Of a stretch of DNA of 64,000 bases, positions 33,011-43,040 are shown piece by piece. Location: assembly GCF_008728515.1 (NCBI RefSeq), contig NC_044989.1:70395754-70459753 (forward strand), given 5' to 3'. Positions within the stretch are counted from its first letter, which is position 1, and each line of letters opens with the position of its first letter. A program made the position numbers and the translations under genes. Under the pieces are notes generated by a model. That model saw nothing but the letters and a program-made list of their open reading frames with translations, searched no databases and had not been told where the DNA came from. This DNA is from Papio anubis (Eukaryota > Chordata > Mammalia > Primates > Cercopithecidae).

Positions 33011-34427
33011 ACTGAGTAAGGGTCCAGGCTGAGTGCCAGGCAACAGGATAAGCAGTATGTTTGTTCACACACCCATTCACTGATCCTCCTCCCAATACCT
33101 ATACTTTGCTCCAGGAAGAATTTAAGGACAGCAAATCTACACACCCCCTCAAGTTCTTTATTTCTCTCATCCTTTCTCTCTTCTTCCCAGAAGCCAGGCC
33201 AGTGACAGTGTGAAAAACGTACATAAAAAGGATGGAAGGAAACCTCTACAGAATCTGGATGGGATTCCTCTTATTTCAACACATAGGAAACAGGTCCTGG
33301 GAAGCACAACTCCTCCCTGCACACCTGCAGGATTTGAAGCAAGCCTACCTGACTCAGATTCCCTATTTTATCCCCTACTAAACCCAAGATGCCCTGCAGG
33401 GACAGCTGGGAGCAAGCCTGGCTCATCATATGGAGGTGACAGGCCACAGGAAGCCAGAGCTCTACCCTTGGTACACAAGGCCTGTATCTTTCTATGAGCA
33501 GAAATGACAGAGTCAAATCGTTTTTGGCCCCTACCCTGTCCTCTCATCCATGCCTGTACTCATAAGCTATCCTGGCTAAGTTAATTCATGCTCAACCCCC
33601 CATATTCACCGCCTTGCCCAGTTACCCCAGAGATTCACAGATTTCCCCAGTAAGAGACTAAGTGCCTACCAAGAAAGCTGCCTAGAGTGACCAGACATGT
33701 TAGTGTGATTCAAACATTTCCAGTCTTGGGTGAGGGTAGCCAGGGTTCAGATCTATCTGCTCTTAGATATGCAGAAGCAGACTACACTTCTTGTTTGACC
33801 ATAAAGCCACAAACAAGGAACTGGAAACTTCCCAAAGGCGAAATCCACATTGTTGTTGCCTGTATCTTTAGCCTGGGGTAGGGGGGGTATAGGCACATGA
33901 GTGGAGGCAGGGCACCCAGGGAAAGACTCAACTACTTCAAAACATTTCTCACATACTGTCACCTTTTGGACACCAACTATAAGCCAGGCTCTGTGTTAAG
34001 TGCTTTCATATACTACTGACAAAAAAAGCAAAATCACTTTTATCAAATATTCCTACTACGTGCTACTGAATTTAAGATGCCAAAAGCACATTCAGGTCCC
34101 GCTGCCCTGCCGATAGTTAAATATTCAGGCTTGATGTTAAGCAGAGGATAGAAACCTGAGATTCTCTCCTCAGGGTTATCACAGAAGTGTACATACTATC
34201 AAGTCAGATTCTTCAGGCTCCAATCTGGCTCCAGCTCTCTTACCTGTGCTTTCAGCAGGAAACATCACAAACACTCATGTACACATCTCAAGTCCCCAAC
34301 ACACTTGGTCTGCAAGTGGAAGAAATTTCCTGCTAGAAATGGGTACCACATGAGGTAGAAAAAACCAAAAGTAATCACACTTCTTCAGCAGAGGAACCTC
34401 TTTCTCTCTCCACTTTCATCTCTGCCA
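33011..34427. other. Single-copy stretch with possible MIR traces
   Basis: Parts at about 33290-33360 and 33960-34010 look like decayed antisense MIR or L2. A splice-bounded 45-base segment near 33350 falls in one of these and is not supported as an exon. Confidence 0.45.
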
Positions 34428-34545
34428 AATATGTATTTATTGAACAACTCATATTATGCTCATCACTACAGGATATAAGATGCCTCCTGCCTTCAAAAAT
34501 TTACTCCATTAGGGAAAACAAAATCAACACATAGGAAGCATGTCA
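34428..34545 (-). mobile_element. Probable L2 3'-end fragment (antisense)
   Basis: ATGTATTTATTGAACAACTC, then CCTGCCTTCAAAAATTTAC, resembles the antisense L2 end. Confidence 0.55.
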
Positions 34546-34562
34546 TAAAAATAAGAGGACTC

Positions 34563-34863
34563 GCCGGGCACAGTGGTTCATGCCTGTAATTCCAGCACTT
34601 TGGGAAGCTGAGGCGGGTGGATCACAAGGTCAGGAGTTCAAGATCAGCCTGGCCAAAATGGTGAAACCTCGTCTCTACTAAATATACAAAAATTAGCCAG
34701 GCATGGTGGCAGGCGCCTGTAATCCCACCTACTCAGGAGGCTGAGGCAGGAGAATCGCTTGAACCTGGGAGGTGGAGGTTGCAGTGAGCTAGTATCGTAC
34801 CACTGCACTACAGCCTGGGTGACAGAGTGAGACTTCATCTCAAAAAAATAAAAAAAATAAATA
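34563..34863 (+). mobile_element. AluS-like, full length
   Basis: Complete dimer. TSD AATAAGAGGACTC / AATAAGAGGGCTC. Confidence 0.95.
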
Positions 34864-35271
34864 AATAAGAGGGCTCCAGTATTTCTAGTGCATGGAACAG
34901 GAAAAAAGAGATGCTGGTAAAACAAATGGAAAAGTATGTAAAATAAGACAAATGGTGGGATGTCCTGGTATATATAGCTATCTTCAATTTCAAATAACCA
35001 CATCTCCCCTTTTTGGTTCCATTCCTAGTAGAGTGATATTTTACTTCAAGAAAAATCTCCAATACAAACTTCTGAGACATAAAGTTGGGGATCATTCACA
35101 AGGCAAAAAGGAGTCTCCTCTTTGCTGTAAAGTTAACTAAGATATGATTTAACTACCCCTCAAACTATCCCTGTATCATACATACATACATACATATACA
35201 TACAATGTTTATACCCAACTTTTCAGGATCACATTTATAAGGTGAAGCAAAGTAGTTTTAAAAAGTATTCA
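34864..35271. other. Single-copy stretch with a microsatellite
   Basis: Nothing recognised apart from the CATA repeat at 35177. Confidence 0.5.
35177..35204 (+). repeat. (CATA)n microsatellite
   Basis: About seven imperfect CATA units. Confidence 0.9.
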
Positions 35272-35571
35272 GGACAGGCGAGGTGGCTCACGCCTATAAT
35301 CCCAGCACTTTGGGAGGCCGAGACAGGTGGATCACCTGAGGTCAGGAGTTTGAGACCAGCCTGGCCAACATGGTGAAACCCTGTCTCTATTAAAAATACG
35401 AAAATTAGCCAGGCATGGTGGCACACGCCTGTAATTCCAGCTACTCAGGAGGCTGAGGCAGGAGAATCACTGGAACCCGGGAGGCAGAGGCTGCAGTGAG
35501 CAGAGACCGCACCACTGAACTCTGAACGCCACTGGGCAACAGAGCAAGACTCTGTCTCAAAAAAAAAGAAA
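35272..35571 (+). mobile_element. AluS-like, full length
   Basis: Complete dimer whose A-rich tail runs straight into an L1 3' segment. Confidence 0.94.
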
Positions 35572-36042
35572 AAGACACGTGCACATGTGTGTTTATTGCA
35601 GCACTATTTACAATAGCAAAGACATGGAACCAACACAAATGCCCATCAATGATAGACTGGATAAAGAAAATATGGTACATATACACCATGGAATACTATG
35701 CAGCCATAAAAAGGAATGAGATCACGTCCTTTGCAGGGGCATGGATGAAGCTGGAAGTCATCATCCTCAGCAAACTAACACAGGAACATAATACCAAACA
35801 CCACATGTTCTCACTCGTAAGTGGGAGCTGAACATTGAGAACACATGGACACAGAGAGGGGAATAACACACACCAGGGCTGCTGGGGGGTGGGAGGTGGG
35901 GGGTGAGGGGAGGGAACTTAGAGGACAGGTCAATAGGTGCAGCAAACCACCATGGCACACATACACCTATGTAACAAACCTGCACGTTCTACACATGTAT
36001 CCAGTTCTGGTTTTTTTGTTTTTTAGAATAAAGAAAAAAAAA
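35572..36042 (+). mobile_element. Primate-age L1 3' end (L1PA/PB-like)
   Basis: 5'-truncated L1 that carries the last part of ORF2 (the frame 35589-35831 reads YTMEYYAAIKRNE, typical of the ORF2p C-terminal region) and the G-rich 3' UTR tract at 35882-35910. It ends in an A-rich tail. Much less decayed than the neighbouring old L1. ORF2p is the reverse transcriptase/endonuclease of L1; only a non-functional C-terminal remnant is left. Confidence 0.93.
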
Positions 36043-36061
36043 TTTTATAAAGGCAATGTAT

Positions 36062-36218
36062 CAGGTTGGGTGTGATAGCACATGCCTGTAATCCTGACAC
36101 TTGGGAGGCCAAGACGGGAGGATTGCTTGAGGCGAGGAGTTCAAGACCAGCCTGGGCAACATAGCAAGAAGACTCTGTCTCTACAAAAAAATTAAAAATT
36201 AAAAAATAAAGTATTTTA
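36062..36218 (+). mobile_element. Alu left-arm monomer with TSD
   Basis: Single arm of about 145 bases plus tail. Perfect TSD AAAGGCAATGTAT at 36049-36061 and 36219-36231 shows it inserted as a monomer-length unit. Confidence 0.93.
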
Positions 36219-36231
36219 AAAGGCAATGTAT

Positions 36232-36690
36232 TGATGAAGAATGGCTAAACTATGATGCATACATAAAATGGAATATTATTCGGCCTTAAACTGGAAAGAA
36301 ATCCTATCACATGTTACACCATGGATGAACCCTAACACATGCTAAGTAAAATAAGCCCATCACACACACAAAAATACTGTATGACTCTATTTATATGAGG
36401 TAGTGAAGTATTCAAATTCATAGAAACAGAAAGTAGAATGGTGGTACCAGAGAGAAAGGAGGGGTAGGGCAAGTAGAGTTGTTGTTTAATGGGTACAGAG
36501 TTTCAGTTTTGCAAGATGAAGTAGTTCTGGAGATCTGTTGCACAAAATGTGAATATACCTAAGACTACTAAAACGTAAAGACTTAAAAATGGTTAAAATG
36601 GCAAATTTTATGTTTGTTTTTTACTATTTCTCATACACTTAAAAATGGTTAAGAAGGTAAATTTTATGTGTCTGTTTTTTACCACAACTG
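36232..36690 (+). mobile_element. Old L1 3' end (L1M-like)
   Basis: ATGGAATATTATTCGGCC, then CACCATGGATGAACCC and the 3' words AAATTTTATG, follow the ORF2 end and 3' UTR of an old L1. It carries a tandem duplication at its end. Confidence 0.85.
36581..36685 (+). repeat. Tandem duplication (56-bp period) in L1 3' UTR
   Basis: ACTTAAAAATGGTTAA begins at 36581 and again at 36637. About 49 bases are similar. Confidence 0.92.
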
Positions 36691-36992
36691 CTTTTTTTTT
36701 TTTGAGACGGAGTCTTGCTCTGTCACACAGGCTGGAGTGCAGTGGCGCGATCTCAGCTCCCTGCCACTGCAACCTTCACCTCCTGGGTTCAAGTGATTCT
36801 CCTGTCTCAGCCTCCCAAGTAGCTAGGATTATAGGTGTGCGCCACCTCACCCAGCTAATTTTTTTTGTATTTTTAGTAGCAACTGGGTTTTGCCATGTTG
36901 GGCAGGCTGGTCTTGAACTCCTGACAAGGTGATCCACCCGCCTCAGCCTCCCAAAGTGCTAGGATTACAGGCATAAGCCATCGTGCCCAGCT
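36691..36992 (-). mobile_element. AluS-like
   Basis: Complete antisense dimer with an 8-base internal repeat (CTGCCACTGCAACC). Confidence 0.94.
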
Positions 36993-37074
36993 CACAATTA
37001 CTCTTTTTAAAAAGGTAATGTTCATATGGGGGAAAAAAAATTCAGCAACAGAGAAGGATATTAAAAAACAAAAA

Positions 37075-37222
37075 GGCCAGGCATGGTGGCTCATGCCTAT
37101 AATCCCAGCACTTTGGGAGGCCAAGGCAGGTGGATTGCTTGAGTTCACGTGTTCTAGACCAGCCTGGGCAACATGGCAAAACCCCATATCTATTGAAAAA
37201 AAAAAAAGAAAGAAGAAAAAAG
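37075..37222 (+). mobile_element. Alu left arm only
   Basis: Left arm from GGCCAGGCATGG to CCCCATATCTATTG and an A/G tail. No right arm. Confidence 0.9.
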
Positions 37223-37429
37223 AAAACTTTCAGAAACAGTATGGGTATATAACAAGTATACAGAGTTTCTCCTCTTTTTACATACAAATGCTAACACTAG
37301 TACACTAGCCATAAAAACTATTCTGCACGTTAGTTTTCTCTTAATGACAGATCTTGGAGATTGTTCCATACCAGCGTGTTTGTGTATATCTGTGCAATTT
37401 TTCTTTTTCCTGCAACCAACCATCCATCC

Positions 37430-37733
37430 TTTTTTTTTTTTTTTTTTTTTTGAGACAGGATCTTGCTCTGTTGCCCGGGCTGGAGTGCAATGGGATGATC
37501 TTGGCTCACTGCAACCTCCGCCTCCCAGGTTCCAGCAACTCTCTTGCTGCAGCCTCCCAAGTAGCTGGGATTACAGGCATGCACCACCACGTCCAGCTAA
37601 TTACTGTATTTTTAGTAGAGATGGGGTTTCACCATGTTGGCCAGGCTGGTCTTGAACTCTTGACCTCAAGTGATTCACTGGCCTCGGCCTCCCAAAATGT
37701 TGGGATTATAGGCATGAGCCACCGCACCCAGCC
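37430..37733 (-). mobile_element. AluS-like
   Basis: Complete antisense dimer ending ACCGCACCCAGCC. It is directly followed by a second antisense Alu. Confidence 0.95.
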
Positions 37734-37742
37734 AGTAAAAAG

Positions 37743-38058
37743 GTTTTTTTGGTTTTTTTTGGTTTCTTTGGTTTTTTTTTTTAGAGGGAGTCTTGCTCTG
37801 TGGCCAGGCTGAAGTGTAGTGGCACAATCTCGGCTCACTGCAACCTCCGCCTCAAGTTCAAGCAATTCTCCCGCCTCAGCCTCCCGAGTAGCTGGGACTA
37901 CAGGTGAGTGCCACCACACCCAGCTAATTTTTTGTATTTTTAGTAGAGACAGGGTTTCACCATGTTGGCCAGGATGGTCTTGACCTCTTGACCTTGTGAT
38001 CTGCCCGCCTCAGCCTCCAAAAGGCTGGGATTACAGGCGTGAGCCACCATGGCCGGCC
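37743..38058 (-). mobile_element. AluS/Y-like, tandem to previous
   Basis: Antisense dimer with an unusual tail of GGTTTTTTTT-type blocks. AGTAAAA flanks both ends. Confidence 0.94.
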
Positions 38059-38141
38059 AGTAAAATGTATTTTTAAAGCAAAACATATTAAGGACTTTGC
38101 AGATCAATTTTGCACAGCTTTTCCTTCAACAAATATGTTCA

Positions 38142-38431
38142 GGCCAGGCATGGTGGCTCATGCCTGTAATCCCAGCACTTTGAGAGGCCGAGGCGAGAGG
38201 ACTGCTTGAGCCCAGTTCAAGACCAACATGGGCAACATAGATCCCACCTCTGCAAAAAAAGAAATTAGCCAGGCATGGTGGCTCAAGCCTGCAGTCCTAG
38301 CTACATGGGAGGGTGAGGTGAGAGGATCACTGCCGCTTGGGAGGTTGAGGCTGCAGTGAGTGGAGACTGCACCACTGCACTCCAGCCTGGGTGACAGTGC
38401 TAGCTAGACCCTGACTCCAAAAAAAAAAAAA
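38142..38431 (+). mobile_element. AluJ-like, full length
   Basis: Diverged dimer. Flanks share GTTCAG. Confidence 0.93.
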
Positions 38432-38529
38432 GTTCAGATTTCACTCTTTATATATCCTCCAGGAAAACTGAGTTAATGATTGATATTTTCTTTGGTTTGA
38501 CTTGAGTAACATTTTCATCTCAGCTCATT

Positions 38530-38661
38530 TCTTTTTTTTTTTTTCTTCTTTTGAGATGGGGTCTTGCTCTGTTGCCCCGCCTGGAGTACAGTGGCACCAT
38601 CTCTGCTGTCCTGGCATCCCAAAGTGCTGGGATTACAGGTGTCAGCCAACGCACCTGGCCA
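38530..38661 (-). mobile_element. Internally deleted Alu
   Basis: Right-arm end joined to the left-arm 5' end (CTGTCCTGGCATCCCAAAG). About half the element is missing. Confidence 0.88.
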
Positions 38662-38845
38662 AGCTTATTTCTACTAGGCTGTATGTGTTGGCTTTATCAG
38701 TACCACAAGGAATCGTGGATACGATCAAGGAAATACATGAAATACACATCATCCTTTCAATGCTATGGTCACTCTTTACACTCTGCTGTCTTTATCAATG
38801 GCTTGTCAAAAGTATTCATTTTATTGTGTTTAACTCTGAGGAAAT

Positions 38846-39134
38846 TGAGTCTCACTCTGTCACCCAGGCTGCAGTTAACCTCCACCTCTTGGGTTCAAGC
38901 AACCTTTACCTCCCAGGTTCAACCAATTCTCCTGCCTCAGCCTCCCAAGTAGCTGGGACTACAGGCACGCGGCACTGCACCCAGCTAATTTTTGTATTTT
39001 TTGTAGAGAGAGTGTTTTGCCATGTGGGCCAGGCTGGTCTGGAACTCTTGGCCTCAAGTGATCGCCTGCGTCAGCCTACCAAAGTGCTGCAATTACAGGT
39101 GTTAAGTACAGGTGTAAGCCACCGTGCCCGGACT
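38846..39134 (-). mobile_element. Diverged Alu with internal repeats
   Basis: Antisense Alu with two internal duplications: CTCCACCTCTTGGGTTCAAG repeated in altered form at 38904-38927, and ACAGGTGT near its 5' end at 39096-39117. Confidence 0.9.
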
Positions 39135-39143
39135 CTGCAGAAA

Positions 39144-39435
39144 TTTTTTTTTGAGACAAAGTCTTGCTCTTGTCTCCCAGGCTGGAGTGCAATGGCATGA
39201 TCTTGGCTCATTGCAACCTCCACCTCCCAGGTTCAAGTGATTCTCCTGCCTCAGCCTCCTGAGTAGCTGAGATTACAGGCGTCTGCCACCATGCCCGGCT
39301 AATTTTTGTATTTGTAGTAGAGACGGGGTTTCACCATGTTGGCCAGGCTGGTCTTGAACTCCTGACCCCAGGTGATCTGCCCGCCTCGGCCTCCCAAAAT
39401 GCTGGGATTACAGGCATGAGCCACCACACCTGGCC
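39144..39435 (-). mobile_element. AluS-like, tandem to previous
   Basis: Complete antisense dimer. TSD AGAAATTTTTTT on both sides. Confidence 0.95.
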
Positions 39436-39547
39436 AGAAATTTTTTTTAAGTTTTGTTACCCAACTAATTTTTTTTTAAAGCACCTCTTTCACTTCAGTG
39501 TCTCTCAGTCTGCTGACTGATTTTCTCTTTTTTTATGGTAAATTGAA

Positions 39548-39620
39548 TTTTTTTTTTTTAATTATACTTTAAGTTCTGGGATACATGTGCAGAACATGCA
39601 GGTTTGTTGCCTAGGTATGC
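39548..39620 (-). mobile_element. L1PA-type 3'-end stub (antisense)
   Basis: T tract then AATTATACTTTAAGTTCTGG and ACATGTGCAGAACATGCAGG, the antisense extreme 3' end of a primate L1. Strongly 5'-truncated. Confidence 0.88.
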
Positions 39621-39631
39621 ACACTGGTTTT

Positions 39632-39729
39632 CTTTGAGGGAGCATAGTGAGGCAGAAATGAGGGCTCCTTAGATACATCGGGGTTCAAATATCAGTTCTG
39701 CCATTTCCAAGTTAATTAATCTCTTAGAG
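39632..39729 (+). mobile_element. MIR, left part (split by MER1)
   Basis: GGGTTCAAATATCAGTTCTG, then GCCATTTCCAAGTTAATTAA, is sense MIR core. It continues at 40221. Confidence 0.78.
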
Positions 39730-40212
39730 TAGCCATCCCCCAACCTTTTTGGTATCAGGAACCCGTTTCATGAAAGACAATTTTTCCATGGACAAAGGGG
39801 AGGGAATGGTCTTAGGATGATTCAAGTACATTACATTTATTGTGCACTTTATTATTATTATGTTGTAATATATAATAAAACAGTTATACAACTCACCATA
39901 ATGTACAACCAGTGGGAGCCCTGAGCTTGTTTTCTTGCAATTAGATGAGATGGGAGACAGTGACAGATCATCAGGCATTAGATTCTCATAAGGAGCATGC
40001 AACCTAGATCCCTCACTTCCTCAGGTCACAACAGAGTTCCTGCTCCTAAGAGATTCTAACACTGCCACTGATCTGACAGGAGGCAGAGCTCCGGCAGCAA
40101 TGCGAGTGATGATTGTAAAAATACAGATGAAGCTTTGCTCACTCGCCCACCACTTACCTCCTGCTGTGCAACCTGTTCCTAATGAGCCACAGACTAGGGT
40201 TGGGGACCCCTT
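39730..40212. mobile_element. MER1-type hAT-Charlie element
   Basis: Terminal inverted repeats with CCCCCAACC at the left and GGTTGGGGACCCC at the right, and internal words ACTCACCATAATGTACAACC and ATCAGGCATTAGATTCTCAT known from MER1 elements. A perfect 8-bp TSD TCTTAGAG (39722-39729 and 40213-40220) fits hAT transposition. Non-autonomous, no transposase frame. Confidence 0.93.
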
Positions 40213-40300
40213 TCTTAGAGCCTCTGGGTTGTCACCTGTAAAAGAAAGGCGCTACCATCTATCTCTTACACAGGTGAAATCACAACATACAGTTGAAAAG
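40213..40300 (+). mobile_element. MIR, right part (split by MER1)
   Basis: TSD copy followed by CCTCTGGGTTGTCACCTGTA, which continues the MIR from 39729. Confidence 0.75.
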
Positions 40301-40310
40301 CCTATTAGAA

Positions 40311-40606
40311 TGCTAGGTGTGCTGGCTCATGACTGTAATCCCAGCACTTTGGGAGGCCAAAGCAGGTGGATCACCTGAGCTCAGGGAATCGAGACCAGCC
40401 TGGCCAACATGGTAAAACCCATGTTCACTAAAAATACAAAAATTAGCCGGGTGTGGTGGCACACATCTGTAATTCCAGTTACTTGGGAGGCTGAGGCATG
40501 AGAACTGCTTGAACTCGGGAGGCGAAGGTTGCAGTAAGCCAAGATCAATCACACCACCGTGCTCCAGCCTGGGCAACAGAGTGAGGCTCTATCAAAAAAA
40601 AAAAAA
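40311..40606 (+). mobile_element. AluS-like, full length
   Basis: Complete dimer. Flanks AAAAGCCTATTAGA and AAAAGGCCTATTAAAG form the TSD. Confidence 0.95.
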
Positions 40607-40781
40607 AAGGCCTATTAAAGAGGAAACAGTGCTGTCTCTGTTGAACCAGCACTGTCTCAGAAGTCAAAGAAATGCTTCAAGAAGTAGTAAAGGACAAGAA
40701 GGAACCTGCCAAGTTGACATGAGAAAGGGGGTTTCTGGAAGAGGCAACAATACATACAAAGGGCAAGAGTTGGGCAGAGCC

Positions 40782-41072
40782 GCCAGGCACAGTGGCTCAC
40801 ACCTGTAATCCCAGCACTTTGGGAGGCCGAGGCAGGTGGATCACCTAAGGTCAGAGTTTGAGACCAGTCTGACCACCATTGTGAAACCCTGTCTCTACTA
40901 AAAAAATACAAAATTAACCAGGTGTGGCGGCACACACCTGTAATCCCAGCTACTTGGGAGGCTGAGGCAGGAAAATTGCTTGAACCTGTGAGGTGGAGGT
41001 TGCAGTGAGCCGAGATCGCTTCACTGCACTCCAGCCTGGGCAACAACAGCGAAACTCTGTCTCAGTTAAAAA
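40782..41072 (+). mobile_element. AluS-like, full length
   Basis: Complete dimer. TSD AAGAGTTGGGCAGAGCC (40765-40781) / AAGAGTTGTGCAGAGCC (41073-41089). Confidence 0.96.
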
Positions 41073-41129
41073 AAGAGTTGTGCAGAGCCACAATCCAACA
41101 ACACAGATACTAACAAGAAGATAAAAATG

Positions 41130-41345
41130 TGGATTAGTCAACAAGTAGTTATTGAGTGCCTCTACATACTAGGCACTGAAGATACACAACAAGGAACAAG
41201 CTCCCTGCCTTCACAGAGCTTCAAACCCACCAGGAGAGAAAGACAAACAGTTAAGTGGTCTTATGTAAACAAATAAGGTGCTAACAGTTTCTTTATATAC
41301 AGTGCCAAAAAAACCCTTCAAGAGGAGATAATGCTTACTTGACAA
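41130..41345 (-). mobile_element. L2 (antisense), first part
   Basis: TCAACAAGTAGTTATTGAGTG, then CTGCCTTCACAGAGCTTC, is the antisense L2 3' end. It continues after the Alu. Confidence 0.8.
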
Positions 41346-41360
41346 TTAAAGGCAAGGGAC

Positions 41361-41643
41361 AGGCGGTGGCTCACGCCTGTAATCCCAACACTGTGGGAGG
41401 CCAAGGCGGGTGAATCACTTGAGGTCAGGAGTTCAAGACCAGCCTGGCCAATATGGAGAAATCCTGTCTCTACTAAAACTACAAAAATTAGCCAGGCATG
41501 GTGGTGCATGCCTGTAGTCCCAGCTACTCGAGAAGCTGAGACAGGAGAATCGCTTGAACTTGGGAGGCGGAGGTTGTAGTGAGCTGAGATAGTACCACTA
41601 CACTCCAGCCTGGGTGACAGAGTAAGATTCCGTCTCAAAAAAA
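41361..41643 (+). mobile_element. AluS-like, interrupting L2
   Basis: Dimer lacking the first bases. TSD about AAGGCAAGGGAC / AAAGCAAGGGAT. Confidence 0.94.
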
Positions 41644-41649
41644 AGCAAG

Positions 41650-41790
41650 GGATAGTTAATTGAGGCAAAATGCACAGTAAAGACTGTTCCAGGCAGAGGC
41701 TATACAGCATTGCAAAGGCTCTCAGGCCAGAAACCGCTGGAGAAGGGGTCAACGAACTGTGAGCAGATGAGGGTGCCAGGAGTAGGGAAG
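41650..41790 (-). mobile_element. L2 (antisense), second part
   Basis: GACTGTTCCAGGCAGAGGC and GCAAAGGCTCTCAGGCCAG continue antisense L2 order. Confidence 0.7.
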
Positions 41791-41933
41791 GAGCTGGGAT
41801 GACACTTGAAAAACATGCAGGGACTAGATACTGCAGGATCCAAGTAAAGAACTCAAATCTCTTCCCTGCCCCTTCAAGGGTAGAGAAGTGGCAGAGTCCT
41901 GTAAGTCAAAATATCTCTAAATATGGTCTGGAG

Positions 41934-42244
41934 GACTGGGTGCAGTGGCTCACACCCATAATCCCAGCACTTTGGGAGGCGGGTGGATCACCTGAGGTCA
42001 GGAGTTCAAGACCAGCCTGGTCAACATGACAAACCCCCGTGTCTACTAAAAATACAAAAAAAGAAAAAGAAAAACTTTAGCTGGGTATGGTGGTGGATGC
42101 CTGCATTCCCAGCTACTCTGGAGGCTGAGGCAGGAGAATCTCTTGAACCCAGCAGGTGGAGGCTGCAGTGAGCCAAGATCACTCCATTGCACTGCAGCCT
42201 GGGTGACAAGAGCGAAACTCTGTCTCCAAAAAAAAAAAAAAAAA
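41934..42244 (+). mobile_element. AluS-like
   Basis: Complete dimer with a short left-arm deletion (TTTGGGAGGCGGGTGG). Confidence 0.94.
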
Positions 42245-42263
42245 GGAGAAAATAGATATCTTT

Positions 42264-42564
42264 GGCTAGGCGCAGTGGCTCATGTCTATAATCCCAGCAC
42301 TTGGGGAGGCTGAGGCAGGTGGACTGCCTGAGGTCAGGAGTTTGAGACCAGCCTGGCCAACATAGTGAAACCCCGTCTGTACTGAATATACAAAAATTTA
42401 GCTGGGCATGGTGGCAGGTGCCTGTAATCCCAGCTACTCAGGAGGTTGAGGCAAGAAAATTGCTTGAACCCGGGAGGCAGAGGTTGCAGTGAGCTAAGAT
42501 CGCGCCATTGCACTCCAGCCTGGGCAACAAGAGCGAAACTCCATCTCAAAAAATATATATATAT
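42264..42564 (+). mobile_element. AluS-like with (TA)n tail
   Basis: Complete dimer whose tail has become TATATATATATAT. Confidence 0.95.
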
Positions 42565-42569
42565 ATGAT

Positions 42570-42765
42570 CTGGAGATGACGACTAGTGTCAGAATCACCT
42601 GGGAGGCTGATCAAGCTGCAGATACCTGGTCACCACCCCAAACTTACTGAATTAGAGTATCTAGCAGTTAATACCAGGAATCTGCATTTTAAACAAATAT
42701 CCAGCGCCCCCTCCCTCACCCTCATAGGTAATTCTGATACACTAAAGCTTCAAAACCGTAACTCT
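42570..42765 (+). mobile_element. MER5A-like hAT-Charlie element
   Basis: CAGAATCACCTGGGAGGC, then ACTTACTGAATTAGAGTATC and AATCTGCATTTTAAACAAAT, follows MER5A order. Short non-autonomous element, decayed. Confidence 0.75.
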
Positions 42766-42892
42766 AGGAACAAGGATAATGAAGAAAGGCCCTTACTTGA
42801 AGCTGGCTGTCAATGTCATAATTAGAGTACTATGTAAAGTCAGAGTCAAGCTGAGCATTAAGTAATCTAGACAGAGCAGTCTGAGCTAGGTG

Positions 42893-43040
42893 TGAAGGCG
42901 CACACCTATATCCCAGCTACTTGGGTGGCTGAGGCAGAAGGATCATTTGAGCTCAAGTTCAATGCTGTAGTGTGCTATGATCATGCTGGTGAACAGCCAC
43001 TACACTCCAGCTTGGGCAACATAGTGAGACCTTGTCTCTA
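42893..43040 (+). mobile_element. FLAM_A-like (7SL-derived monomer)
   Basis: Keeps the 7SL-like part lost in dimeric Alus: GCTGTAGTGTGCTATGATCA, then GGTGAACAGCCACTACACTC. This marks an early free left monomer. Confidence 0.88.

Noticed and set aside
33316..33397. Minus-strand 45-base open segment with a fine pyrimidine tract
   Set aside because: Falls in sequence resembling antisense MIR, is very short and its donor is only fair.
35589..35831. 80-codon plus-strand frame with protein-like sequence
   Set aside because: It is the C-terminal remnant of L1 ORF2 in a 5'-truncated L1, not a host gene.
42893..43040. 7SL RNA-like sequence
   Set aside because: Length and order fit a FLAM_A monomer, not a 7SL gene. 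No upstream promoter elements of a functional 7SL gene are visible.
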